Below are positions 8,427-17,531 of a DNA stretch of 64,000 nt, piece by piece; within the stretch, counting starts at the first letter, position 1, and each line of letters begins with the position of its first letter. The translations under genes and the position numbers were made by a program. The DNA is taken from assembly GCA_018242295.1 (NCBI GenBank), contig JAFECE010000009.1, positions 186,001 to 250,000 of the forward strand. Reading direction: 5' to 3'. The notes under the pieces were generated by a model. That model saw only the letters and a list, made by a program, of their open reading frames with translations. It searched no databases and was not told where the DNA came from. Source of the DNA: Pseudomonadota bacterium (GTDB taxonomy: Bacteria; Pseudomonadota; Alphaproteobacteria; Rhizobiales; Hyphomicrobiaceae).

Positions 8427-9680
8427 ATGAGCAACGGCACTGTTCACATCGTCGGGGCCGGTCTCGCCGGTCTTTCGGCGGCGGTCGCGCTTGTCAACCG
8501 CGGACGCAAAGTCGTCATCCACGAGCTGGCACGCCACGCCGGTGGCCGTTGCCGCTCGTACTTCGAGCCTGCGCTCGGAATGATGATCGACAACGGCAAC
8601 CATCTGCTGCTCTCGGGCAACGACAGCGCGTTGCGCTATCTGAAAGTGGTCGGCGGCAGAGGTCTGCTCGATGATCCAAAGCACGCGGAATTCGCTTTTT
8701 GCGATTTTGCATCCGACGAGCGATGGACGCTCAGACCGAACGACGGACCGCTGCCGTGGTGGATCTTCGCGAAGAGCCGCCGTGTGCCGGGCACGCGCGC
8801 GATTGATTACGTTCGCCTCGGAAATCTTCTCCAGGCCAAAAGCAGCGACGCCGTCACCGGGAGGGTCGACTCCGGCTCAAAGGTTTTCACTCATCTCATG
8901 CAGCCGGTGCTGCTCGCAGCGCTGAACTGCGAGCCGTCGGAAGGTTCCGCAAAGCTAGCCGGCGCCGTCGTTCGCGAAACGCTTGGGCGCGGCGGCAGAG
9001 CCTGCCGCCCGTTGTTCGCGGCGAACGGATTGGGACCGGCGCTCGTCGATCCCGCGCTTTCGTTTCTCGGCAAGCGCGGCGCGGAGCTGCGGTTCGACCA
9101 TCCATTGCGGGCAATCGAATTTGCTGACGGTCGTGTCAGTGCGCTGCAATTCGGGGACGGCACCATCGAGCTTAATGGCAACGATGCCGTCGTCCTGGCG
9201 GTGCCAGGATGGGTTACCCGGACTCTTGTTCCGGATATCGTCGTGCCAACCGAATACCGCGCGATCTGTAATGTCCACTTTGCCATCGCGCCGCCAGCCA
9301 ACCTTCCGAAGATCACCGGGCTAGTCAACGCGACGACGGAATGGTTGTTCGCATTCGAAAATCGTTTGTCGGTCACTATCAGTTCCGCGGATCGCTTCAA
9401 CGAGGCCGCGAGAGAACCGCTCGCACGCCAGGTCTGGACCGAGGTTGCGAAAATCGCTCGCCTCGATGCAGAGCTTCCCAGTTGGCAGATCGTGAAAGAG
9501 CGGCGCGCTACTTTCGCCGCAACTCCCGGACAGAATGCCCTGCGTCCGAAAGCGCGCACGCGCTGGAAAAACCTGATTTTAGCAGGCGATTGGACGGATA
9601 CCGGACTTCCGGCGACGATCGAAGGCGCGATAAGGTCAGGCGAGGGGGCCGCGAAACTGGCGATGTCGGCGCACATCTGA
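8427..9680 (+). CDS. hpnE: Hydroxysqualene reductase HpnE (FAD-dependent)
   Basis: Reduces hydroxysqualene to squalene in the HpnCDE route. 417 residues of the amine-oxidase/phytoene-desaturase fold, with an N-terminal dinucleotide motif HIVGAGLAGLSAAVALVNRG, then RHAGGRCRS for FAD binding, and a C-terminal FAD segment LAGDWTDTGLPATIEGAIRSG. The ATG follows the hpnD stop with no gap and I see no good ribosome site, so it probably depends on translation of hpnD. Often annotated as a squalene-associated desaturase; the gene context decides the name. Confidence 0.94.
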   Translation: MSNGTVHIVGAGLAGLSAAVALVNRGRKVVIHELARHAGGRCRSYFEPALGMMIDNGNHLLLSGNDSALRYLKVVGGRGLLDDPKHAEFAFCDFASDERWTLRPNDGPLPWWIFAKSRRVPGTRAIDYVRLGNLLQAKSSDAVTGRVDSGSKVFTHLMQPVLLAALNCEPSEGSAKLAGAVVRETLGRGGRACRPLFAANGLGPALVDPALSFLGKRGAELRFDHPLRAIEFADGRVSALQFGDGTIELNGNDAVVLAVPGWVTRTLVPDIVVPTEYRAICNVHFAIAPPANLPKITGLVNATTEWLFAFENRLSVTISSADRFNEAAREPLARQVWTEVAKIARLDAELPSWQIVKERRATFAATPGQNALRPKARTRWKNLILAGDWTDTGLPATIEGAIRSGEGAAKLAMSAHI

Positions 9681-9710
9681 TAGGACGCTCGAACTTCTGG
9701 GAGAGCATCT

Positions 9711-11711
9711 ATGAATTTCGACTCTGTAGCGCAGTCCGCGCGGCTGGCGTCCAGCAATCCGATGCGCGAGGTCGGCACGCCCGATATCGAAAGCGCGATT
9801 TCGAACGCCAAGAATGCGCTTTTGTCGCTGCAGCGGGACGACGGTCATTTCGTGTTCGAGCTTGAGGCCGACGCGACGATCCCGGCCGAATATGTTCTGA
9901 TGCGTCATTACTTGGCTGAGCCTGTCGACGCGGCTCTCGAAGCCAAAATCGCCAACTATCTTCGCCGCATTCAATCCGATGATGGTGGCTGGCCGCTCTT
10001 CCACGACGGCGCGTCGAATATCAGCGCCAGCGTGAAGGCTTATTTTGCGCTGAAGATGATCGGTGTGGGCACCGAAGAGCCCTACATGAAAAAGGCGCGC
10101 GGCTGGATTCTGTCGCAAGGCGGCGCTTCCCACAGCAACGTCTTCACGCGCAACCTGCTGGCACTCTTCGGCGCCGTGCCTTGGACCGGCGTTCCGGTGA
10201 TGCCTGTCGAGATCATGGTGCTGCCGCGTTGGTTTCCGTTCCATCTCGACAAGATTTCCTATTGGGCGCGCACTGTGGTGGTGCCGCTCACGGTGCTCAA
10301 TGCTTTGAAGCCGAGAGCGCGGAATCCCAAAGGCGTCGGCATTCCCGAGCTTTTCACGATCCCGCCCGAGGACGTCAAAGTCTGGCCGAAGGGCCCGCAT
10401 CAGAAGTCGCCATGGTCGGAAATTTTTGGCGCGATTGATCGCGTGCTCCGTGCCACTCAGCCGTACTTCCCGAAATCGATACGCAAGCGCTCGATCGACA
10501 AGGCCATTGCGTTTGTCGACGAACGCTTGAACGGCGAAGACGGCTTGGGCGCGATTTTCCCGGCGATGGTCAACTCGCTGTTGGTTTACGATGCGCTCGG
10601 CTATTCGCATGATCATCCGCATTATCGGACGGCACGGGGATCGATCGAAAAGCTGCTGATCGTCAAGGACGACGAAGCCTACTGTCAGCCGTGCTTGTCG
10701 CCGGTTTGGGATACGGCGCTCTCGACACATGCGCTAATGGAAGTGGGCGGTACGGATGCTGAAGCGAGCGCTGGGCGTGCGCTCGAATGGCTGAAGCCGC
10801 TGCAGGTGCTCGACACTGTAGGCGACTGGGCGGCGAGCCGGCCCGGTATTCGCCCCGGCGGCTGGGCGTTCCAGTACGCCAATCCTCATTATCCCGATAC
10901 CGACGATACCGCCGTCGTCGTGATGGCGATGGACCGCTCGTTGGGACGCGCGCCGCAAGCCGACAATTCCTATCGCGAAGCCATCGAACGCGGCCGCGAA
11001 TGGATCGTCGGCATGCAGAGCAAAAATGGCGGCTGGGGCGCTTTCGACGCCGACAACACATACGAATACCTGAATCAGATTCCATTTTCCGACCATGGAG
11101 CTCTGCTCGATCCGCCGACAGCGGATGTCTCCGCGCGCTGCGTCTCAATGTTGGCACAACTCGGCGAGCGCCGCGGGCAAAGCTATGCGCTCGACAATGC
11201 GATCGGCTACCTCGAGCGGACGCAAGAGAAGGACGGCAGCTGGTATGGCCGCTGGGGCATGAACTATGTCTACGGCACATGGTCGGTGCTATGCGCACTG
11301 AACGCCGCCGGCGTCGACCCGGCATCGAGCGTCGTCCGCAAGGCGGCCAATTGGTTGCTTTCCATCCAAAATCCCGATGGTGGCTGGGGCGAGGCCGGCG
11401 ATAGCTACAAGATGGACTACAAGGCCTACGAGCCGGCGCCGAGCACGGCGTCGCAAACGGCATGGGCGCTGATGGGGCTGATGGCAGCCGGCGAGGTCGA
11501 TCATCCGGCCGTTCAGAAAGGGATCGCGTATTTGGCCTCGTCACAGGGCTCTGACGGCTTCTGGAACGAAAAGCATTTCACGGCGACGGGCTTTCCACGC
11601 GTTTTTTACCTCCGCTATCATGGCTACTCGAAATTCTTTCCGATGTGGGCCTTGGCCCGTTATCGGAACCTCAAGGCCTCAAATTCGAGGTCCGTGACAG
11701 TTGGGATGTGA
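9711..11711 (+). CDS. shc: Squalene-hopene cyclase
   Basis: Cyclises squalene to hopene and diplopterol; a monotopic inner-membrane enzyme. 666 residues, full length. The protonating DxDDTA motif is at about residues 396-399 (PDTDDTAVVV). Several QW repeats are readable (QSKNGGWGAFDADN, QEKDGSWYGRWGMNYVYG, QNPDGGWGEAG, GSDGFWNEKHFTATGFP). The ATG has GGGAGA six bases upstream. It lies 30 bases after hpnE in the same direction and is the sixth gene of the operon (hpnF in hpn nomenclature). Confidence 0.98.
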   Translation: MNFDSVAQSARLASSNPMREVGTPDIESAISNAKNALLSLQRDDGHFVFELEADATIPAEYVLMRHYLAEPVDAALEAKIANYLRRIQSDDGGWPLFHDGASNISASVKAYFALKMIGVGTEEPYMKKARGWILSQGGASHSNVFTRNLLALFGAVPWTGVPVMPVEIMVLPRWFPFHLDKISYWARTVVVPLTVLNALKPRARNPKGVGIPELFTIPPEDVKVWPKGPHQKSPWSEIFGAIDRVLRATQPYFPKSIRKRSIDKAIAFVDERLNGEDGLGAIFPAMVNSLLVYDALGYSHDHPHYRTARGSIEKLLIVKDDEAYCQPCLSPVWDTALSTHALMEVGGTDAEASAGRALEWLKPLQVLDTVGDWAASRPGIRPGGWAFQYANPHYPDTDDTAVVVMAMDRSLGRAPQADNSYREAIERGREWIVGMQSKNGGWGAFDADNTYEYLNQIPFSDHGALLDPPTADVSARCVSMLAQLGERRGQSYALDNAIGYLERTQEKDGSWYGRWGMNYVYGTWSVLCALNAAGVDPASSVVRKAANWLLSIQNPDGGWGEAGDSYKMDYKAYEPAPSTASQTAWALMGLMAAGEVDHPAVQKGIAYLASSQGSDGFWNEKHFTATGFPRVFYLRYHGYSKFFPMWALARYRNLKASNSRSVTVGM

Positions 11712-11758
11712 AGGGATAGTCTGGCACGGGGTTTAGTCTGAGGGGATGATGTAAGGGG

Positions 11759-12439
11759 ATGAGGGGGGGCGTGCTCGCCGCAACAGGGCTGAGAGCGGAA
11801 GCTCGGGTCGCGCAACGATCCGGACGGGTGAAGGCGCTTGCTTGCGGCGGAAATGAGAAACGCCTTGTCTCCTTGATCGAGGAAGCCATCCGGGGCGGAG
11901 GCATTCGCGGCCTCATCAGCTTCGGGATTGCCGGTGGACTGAGACCAGGCCTGCCATCGGGAACGATCGTCGTCGGCACGTCGGTCGTCGCAAACGGCAC
12001 GACGTACGTTGCGGACGAACGCTGGAGCGACAGCCTGTTCGAGTCGTTACCGCGAGCAGAGTCCGGAGCAATCGCTGCATCGAATGCGGTCGTCGCACGC
12101 CCGGTCGAAAAGCAAAATCTCTATATGACGACCGGCGCTTTTGCCGCCGACATGGAAAGTCATGTCGTTGCGCACTTGGCAGAGCAATATGGCTTGCCGT
12201 TCGCCGTGCTGCGGGTGATTGCCGATTCCGCGAGTCAAAAGCTTCCGCCAGCCGCGATCAATGGCCTGAAACCGGATGGAACGCCGGATATTGCCGGCGT
12301 CCTCAAGTCATTGCTGTATCACCCGGGCCAGCTCCCGGATCTCTTACGGGCCGCTGCGGCGACCCGGCGCGCGATGCAGGGATTATTCCGCTGCCACCGG
12401 TTTCTGGGCCCGGGCCTCGGCTTCGCTGATCTCCGCTAG
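11759..12439 (+). CDS. hpnG: Adenosylhopane nucleosidase/phosphorylase HpnG
   Basis: Releases adenine from adenosylhopane to give the ribosyl or ribose-phosphate hopane used for bacteriohopanepolyols. 226 residues of the purine nucleoside phosphorylase superfamily. Visible motifs are GLISFGIAGGLRPGLPSG near the phosphate/ribose site and GAFAADMESHVVAHLAEQ with the catalytic-region MES triad. The start is either the ATG at 11759 or the GTG at 11771 after a G-rich stretch. The last 57 bases overlap the 3' end of hpnH on the other strand, but the C-terminus (CHRFLGPGLGFADL) looks like the family's normal end. Confidence 0.92.
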   Translation: MRGGVLAATGLRAEARVAQRSGRVKALACGGNEKRLVSLIEEAIRGGGIRGLISFGIAGGLRPGLPSGTIVVGTSVVANGTTYVADERWSDSLFESLPRAESGAIAASNAVVARPVEKQNLYMTTGAFAADMESHVVAHLAEQYGLPFAVLRVIADSASQKLPPAAINGLKPDGTPDIAGVLKSLLYHPGQLPDLLRAAAATRRAMQGLFRCHRFLGPGLGFADLR

Positions 12440-13531
12440 CTTGTTCTCGACGTGACGTGAGAACACGAACTCGGCCGGACGCTGCTTGTCGAGCGCGATC
12501 TCGGGCGCCATCGGACCATCCGTCTTCACGCCCCTAAGCGCAACGGCGGCGATCTTCCACGGCTTCTTCACTGCGTCCATGACGGCTGTCGCTTCGAAGC
12601 CCGAGTGCACCATGCAGTCGGCGCACTTCTCGTAATTGCCGGTGCCGTACTTGTCCCAGTCGGTGCTTTCCATCAGCTCCTTGAAGGTCTTCGTATAGCC
12701 TTCGCCGAGCAGATAGCAGGGTTTCTGCCAGCCGAACACGGTGCGCGTCGGGTTGCCCCACGGCGTGCACTGATAGGTCTGGTTGCCCGCGAGGAAATCG
12801 AGGAATAGGGCCGACTGGAAGAACGGCCACGCGCGACCGCCCTTTCCGAGCTTGAAGATATCGCGGAAGAGCTGCTTCGTCTTTGTGCGATTGAGGAAGT
12901 GCTGCTGATCGGGCGCACGCTCGTAGGCGTAGCCGGGCGAAATGGTTACGCCGCCGATGTCGAGCTTCTTCATCTCATCGAGGAACTTCGCGACCTGCTC
13001 GGCCTTTGCGTCGCTGAACAGCGTCGTATTGATATTGACGCGAAAACCCTTCGCTTTCGCGACCTTGATTGCCTCGACCGCGCGATCGTACACGCCCTTC
13101 TGGCAAACCGACCGGTCGTGCATCTCCTTGTCGCCGTCGAGATGGATCGACCAGTTGAAATTCTTGTGCGGCTTGTAGAGATGAATTTTCTTCTCGAGCA
13201 GCAATGCGTTCGTGCAGACGGTGACGAACTTGCCCTTCTTGAGCGCACCCTCGACGATCTCCGGCAGCTCCTTGTGGAGCAGCGGTTCGCCGCCCGCGAG
13301 TACGACGACGGGCGCCCCGCATTCATCCATTGAATGCAGCGCGTCGGCGACCGAGATGCGCTGATTGAGGATCTTATCGGGATAGTCGATCTTACCGCAG
13401 CCCGCGCATGCGAGGTTACAGCGGAAGAGCGGCTCCAGCATCAACACCAGCGGATAACGTTTGCGGCCCCTGAGGTGCTGTCCGATGACGTAGGCACCTA
13501 CCGACAATGCTTGGTTTAATGGAATTCCCAC
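12383..13531 (-). CDS. hpnH: Adenosylhopane synthase HpnH (radical SAM)
   Basis: Radical SAM enzyme that adds a 5'-deoxyadenosyl group to diploptene, opening the route to C35 hopanoids. 382 residues. The cluster-binding CxxxCxxC is at residues 38, 42 and 45 (RCNLACAGC), followed by VVLAGGEPLLH, the SAM GGE motif. A C-terminal SPASM-like Cys region is present (YQCTPWGNP, EKCADCMVHSG). It lies 46 bases downstream of ispH on the same strand, likely one operon, and is convergent with hpnG, overlapping it by 57 bases. Confidence 0.97.
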   Translation of the reverse strand: MGIPLNQALSVGAYVIGQHLRGRKRYPLVLMLEPLFRCNLACAGCGKIDYPDKILNQRISVADALHSMDECGAPVVVLAGGEPLLHKELPEIVEGALKKGKFVTVCTNALLLEKKIHLYKPHKNFNWSIHLDGDKEMHDRSVCQKGVYDRAVEAIKVAKAKGFRVNINTTLFSDAKAEQVAKFLDEMKKLDIGGVTISPGYAYERAPDQQHFLNRTKTKQLFRDIFKLGKGGRAWPFFQSALFLDFLAGNQTYQCTPWGNPTRTVFGWQKPCYLLGEGYTKTFKELMESTDWDKYGTGNYEKCADCMVHSGFEATAVMDAVKKPWKIAAVALRGVKTDGPMAPEIALDKQRPAEFVFSRHVENKLAEISEAEARAQKPVAAE

Positions 13532-13577
13532 CCGATAGGGCTCCTTCTAGCGGCGCTCGAACCAGCACTATCGTTGA

Positions 13578-14507
13578 TCATGATGCTTCGAGCAATTCAG
13601 GCGGCAGGCGAAACGTAATTTTCTCCTCGACGCCATCGAGCATTTCAATCTCGATAGGCGCGATCTGTGCGATGGCGGTGAGGACATCTTCGACAAGAAC
13701 ATCAGGCGCCGAAGCACCTGCTGTTACGCCAACTACATTCTTCCCGGCAAGCCATGCCGGATCGACCGCGCTACCGTCTGCGACGAGATAGCTCGGTATC
13801 CCGTATTCGGCGCCGATCTCGCGTAGTCTGTTTGAGTTGGAGCTGTTGCTGGCGCCGACGACGATAAGCGCCTCGACGAACCGGCAGAGTTCCCGAACGG
13901 CCGTTTGTCTGTTTTGCGTAGCATAACAGATATCGCGCGTTTCGGGCCCGATGACGTCGGTAAACCGGCTTTTGACAGCCTCAATGGTCGACCGTGTATC
14001 GTCCACGCTCAAGGTCGTCTGTGTGATGTAGGCAACCGGCGTATCGTCAGGCAAATCGAGGTTTTCAACGTCCTCGCTGTTTTCGACAAGGTAAACCGGC
14101 CCCGGAATGCGCCCGAGCGTGCCTTCGATCTCGACGTGACCGGCATGCCCGATCAGGATGACGGTCCTCCCGAGCGAGGAATAGCGCTGGCCCTGCTTGT
14201 GAACCTTCGAAACGAGGGGACATGTCGCGTCAACGATCCTGAGGGGGCGCGATTTCGCCCTCTCCTCGATGTCACGCGAAACTCCATGTGCGCTGAATAT
14301 CGTGACGGCGCCATCGGGGATTTCCGCGAGATCTTCGACGAAACGGGCGCCCTTGACCCTGAGGTCCTCGACGACATGCCGGTTGTGAACGATCTCGTGA
14401 CGCACATAGACAGGCCCATCGCGCCGCGCGAGCGAACGCTCGACGATGTCGATCGCCCGTACCACGCCTGCGCAAAAACCCCGGGGCTGCGCCAAGATGA
14501 CTTTCAT
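13578..14507 (-). CDS. ispH: 4-hydroxy-3-methylbut-2-enyl diphosphate reductase
   Basis: Last enzyme of the MEP pathway, making IPP and DMAPP with a [4Fe-4S] cluster. 309 residues. The three cluster Cys are at 12 (PRGFCAGV), 96 (DATCPLV) and 194 ([10 protein letters not shown]). The substrate His residues occur in VRHEIVHN and FSAHGVS, and the ASNSSNS loop is present. It heads a leftward unit with hpnH. Together with dxs at the far end of the island it ties precursor supply to hopanoid synthesis; other copies elsewhere in the genome cannot be excluded. Confidence 0.98.
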   Translation of the reverse strand: MKVILAQPRGFCAGVVRAIDIVERSLARRDGPVYVRHEIVHNRHVVEDLRVKGARFVEDLAEIPDGAVTIFSAHGVSRDIEERAKSRPLRIVDATCPLVSKVHKQGQRYSSLGRTVILIGHAGHVEIEGTLGRIPGPVYLVENSEDVENLDLPDDTPVAYITQTTLSVDDTRSTIEAVKSRFTDVIGPETRDICYATQNRQTAVRELCRFVEALIVVGASNSSNSNRLREIGAEYGIPSYLVADGSAVDPAWLAGKNVVGVTAGASAPDVLVEDVLTAIAQIAPIEIEMLDGVEEKITFRLPPELLEAS

Positions 14508-14861
14508 GCAGAAACCCCGTCCTGCCGACGCGCAATTGCTTTGCGCTGTGGAAGACCTAATACCTCAACGCGTCCCGATTCATGACGTTCAACGCGCTGC
14601 GCCCCACTCGTCCCCGACTTTTACGCGCTATCGTGAATGATCGGCAGCCGGGGTAACGTCGCGGCATTCATGCTGTTGACGTGACGTGTCTCAAAAGCAA
14701 CACACTAGACGGGCCCATTTATTCATCTGCTCGACAGGTTCGGCATCATAGGTGAGCTGCTAAGAGATGCGACCCTTCAAAAGGTTATCACGAGTCCGGT
14801 CTAGAATGATCCTTCAGGAACTCAATATCCAACACCGTCCCAGCCAGCCATTGGCGGCCGC
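14508..14861. other. Divergent intergenic region between ispH and hpnN
   Basis: 354 bases separate the ispH and hpnN starts and must hold the promoters of both leftward ispH-hpnH and rightward hpnN. I saw no open frame with coding character. I looked for an EcfG-type promoter (GGAAC, 16-17 bases, CGTT) ahead of hpnN; GGAAC occurs near 14816 but the spacing to the next CGT is wrong. No strong dyad stands out. Confidence 0.5.
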
Positions 14862-17471
14862 ATGATCGAGCGCGTCGTCGCCGGTATCGTGGCCATCGCT
14901 GTGCGGCAGCGCTGGCTGACCATTGTGCTGGGGCTGGCGCTCACGGCCGGCGCCATCGACTACGTCGTCAACCATTTTGCCATCACGACCGATACGAGCC
15001 AGCTCATCGCGTCGGATCTCGATTGGCGGCAGCGCGAACGCCAGTTCGATCTCGCTTTCCCACAGCACACCGATACGATCGATGTCGTCATAGACGGCAA
15101 AACCCCGGAGCTGACCGAGGCCGCAGCTGCCAAACTCGCCGCCGCCCTCAGCGAATCGAAGCCCGATCCGTTCCAGATCGTAAGGCGGCGGGATGGTGGC
15201 CCGTTCTTCGAAAAGAACGGCCTTCTCTATCTTTCGCTGCCCGAACTCAAGGAAACGACCGAGGGACTGATCAAGGCGCAACCGGTTCTCGGCACACTCG
15301 CCGCCGACCCGACTCTTAACGGACTGGCGAAGGCGCTCTCGTTTGTTCCGCTCGGCATCAAAGATGACCGTGCGAAGTGGTCGGATTTCGAAAAGCCGCT
15401 CGGCGTGCTGGTCGATGCCATCGACAGTCTGATGGCAGGCAAGGAGACGAATTTCTCTTGGGGCGGGCTGCTGACAGGCGCGCGTCCGGCACCGTCCGAA
15501 CTTCGCCGCTTCCTCGAGGTGAAGCCCGTCCTCGATTATTCCGACCTGCAGCCCGGCTCCGAAGCCACGACCCAGATCCGCAAAACTGCCGAACGGCTTG
15601 GGTTAACCCCCGATAATGGCGTGCGCGTCAGGCTCACGGGCTCGGTTCCAATGGCGGATGAGGAGTTTGGAACCGTTGCCGAAGGCGCGGTCGTCAACAC
15701 GGCCGTTACCATCGCGGCCGTTCTTTTCATTTTGTGGCTGGCGCTGAAATCGGCCCGCATCATTGTTGCGGTCCTCGTCAGCCTGTTCGCCGGACTTGCG
15801 ATGACGGGGGCGCTGGGACTTTACCTCGTCGGCGCCCTAAACCTCATATCGGTCGCATTCGCCGTGCTGTTCGTCGGCATCGGCGTCGATTTCGGCATTC
15901 AATTCTCGGTCAGATACCGCCACGAGCGCTTCAGCAAGCACGGCCTGCGGGATGCGTTGATTGCAGCGGGCACCAACGCCGGAAAGCCGCTCGCACTCGC
16001 CGCGGCCGCGACGACCGCGGGCTTCTACGCCTTCCTGCCAACCGATTACCGCGGCGTATCCGAGCTTGGCCTCATTGCCGGCAGCGGCATGGTCATCGCA
16101 TTCCTGACGAGCATCACGTTGCTGCCCGCGATGCTTTCGCTGCTCAATCCGCCGGGCGAGGCTCACGACGTCGGCTACCGCGCGCTTGCCCCCGTCGACC
16201 GTTTCATGGCGCGTCATAGGCACGTCATTCTGGCGCTGACGGTGGTCGGCGTCCTCGCCGGATTGCCGCTGCTCGCGAAGCTCGAGTTCGATTTCAATCC
16301 GATCAACCTTCGCAGCAGCAAGGTCGAGTCCGTCTCGACCTTCAACGATCTCATGCGCGATCCCGCGACCGCTCCGAACACCATCGAGATCCTTGCGCCG
16401 AACTTGGCCGGTGCTGAAGCGCTCGCAGCCAAGCTCGATAAATTGCCGGAAACCGCTCACACGGTGACGCTTGCCAGCTTCGTGCCCGACCAGCAAACGG
16501 AGAAGCTGGCGGTCATAAGGGACGTGGCAGACCTGCTCGGCCCGACGATCGAGCCCGACGAAATGGCGACGGATCCGACGGATGCGGATACGCAGACCAG
16601 GCTGAAGGAGACGGCGACGGAATTTGAAAATGTCGCCAAGCTTCCCGGCGCGCCCCCGCTTGCCACCCACATGGCAGAGTCACTGCGCAAGCTCGCAGAC
16701 GCGCCGCCGAATGTGCGTGCAAAGGTCGAGAAATCGTTGCTCGACGGTCTGAAGCTGCGCCTCGCCCAAATTCGCGTCGCTCTGAAGGCCGAGCCGATCA
16801 CACTCGAGAATCTGCCGCCCGAGATCATTGCCGACTGGATCACCGCCGATCACCGGGCACGCGTCGAAGTCGCGCCGAAGGGAGATGGCAACGACAACGC
16901 CAACCTCCGTCGTTTCGCCTCCGCTGTCCTCGCCGTCGCGCCGGAAGCGACCGGCGTGCCCATCCTCATCCAGGAATCGGCGAAGACCGTGGTCCGATCG
17001 TTTATCCAGGCGGGCCTATTGGCGCTCGTCTCGATAACGATCATCCTGTTCGTTGCGCTGCGCCGCATATCGGACGTGCTTCTGACGCTCGTGCCGTTGC
17101 TGCTAGCCGGGGTCGTGACGCTCGAGCTTTGCGTGCTGATCGGGCTGCCGCTGAATTTTGCGAACATCATCGCGCTACCGGTTCTTCTTGGCGTCGGCGT
17201 CGCGTTCAAGATTTACTACGTGTTGGCTTGGCGCGAAGGTGAAACGAGCTTGCTGGCCTCGCCGCTAACCCGCGCCGTCATGTTTAGCGCCATGACGACG
17301 GCTGTCGCCTTCGGGAGCCTATTTTTCTCGAGTCACCCGGGGACGTCGAGCATGGGCGAGCTGCTGGCGCTCTCGCTCGTGACGACGCTTGCGGCCGCGG
17401 TTCTCTTCCAGCCGATCCTGATGGGGCCGCCCCGGAACGCCAAGAAAGAACAAGCCGTCTCGAAAAACTGA
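14862..17471 (+). CDS. hpnN: Hopanoid transporter HpnN (RND superfamily)
   Basis: Inner-membrane RND/MMPL-type protein that moves hopanoids to the outer membrane. 869 residues, with two halves each made of one TM, a large periplasmic domain and five TMs. TM1 is near residues 15-35. The first block of helices runs from about 275 (FGTVAEGAVVNTAVTIAAVL, then VAFAVLFVGIGVDFGIQFSV), and the second block holds FANIIALPVLLGVGVAFKIYYV. HpnN trafficking is known from Rhodopseudomonas and Burkholderia. It is monocistronic between ispH and the convergent hpnJ. Confidence 0.96.
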   Translation: MIERVVAGIVAIAVRQRWLTIVLGLALTAGAIDYVVNHFAITTDTSQLIASDLDWRQRERQFDLAFPQHTDTIDVVIDGKTPELTEAAAAKLAAALSESKPDPFQIVRRRDGGPFFEKNGLLYLSLPELKETTEGLIKAQPVLGTLAADPTLNGLAKALSFVPLGIKDDRAKWSDFEKPLGVLVDAIDSLMAGKETNFSWGGLLTGARPAPSELRRFLEVKPVLDYSDLQPGSEATTQIRKTAERLGLTPDNGVRVRLTGSVPMADEEFGTVAEGAVVNTAVTIAAVLFILWLALKSARIIVAVLVSLFAGLAMTGALGLYLVGALNLISVAFAVLFVGIGVDFGIQFSVRYRHERFSKHGLRDALIAAGTNAGKPLALAAAATTAGFYAFLPTDYRGVSELGLIAGSGMVIAFLTSITLLPAMLSLLNPPGEAHDVGYRALAPVDRFMARHRHVILALTVVGVLAGLPLLAKLEFDFNPINLRSSKVESVSTFNDLMRDPATAPNTIEILAPNLAGAEALAAKLDKLPETAHTVTLASFVPDQQTEKLAVIRDVADLLGPTIEPDEMATDPTDADTQTRLKETATEFENVAKLPGAPPLATHMAESLRKLADAPPNVRAKVEKSLLDGLKLRLAQIRVALKAEPITLENLPPEIIADWITADHRARVEVAPKGDGNDNANLRRFASAVLAVAPEATGVPILIQESAKTVVRSFIQAGLLALVSITIILFVALRRISDVLLTLVPLLLAGVVTLELCVLIGLPLNFANIIALPVLLGVGVAFKIYYVLAWREGETSLLASPLTRAVMFSAMTTAVAFGSLFFSSHPGTSSMGELLALSLVTTLAAAVLFQPILMGPPRNAKKEQAVSKN

Positions 17472-17502
17472 CGGCGCCGGTGAGCAACACCAGCGCCGTC
17501 AG
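17468..17502. terminator. Hairpin between convergent hpnN and hpnJ
   Basis: A perfect 10-bp inverted repeat, CTGACGGCGC (17468-17477) and GCGCCGTCAG (17493-17502), begins inside the hpnN stop codon and ends 30 bases before the hpnJ stop. There is no T-run on either side, so it may act as a bidirectional pause or mRNA-end stabiliser rather than a canonical intrinsic terminator. Confidence 0.6.
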
Positions 17503-17531
17503 CATGATCACGCGATCTGGGTCGGGTCGCG

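Noticed and set aside
14508-14861. EcfG-type promoter ahead of hpnN
   Set aside because: GGAAC is present near 14816 but the spacing to CGT is about 13 bases and CGTT is absent, so the consensus is not met.
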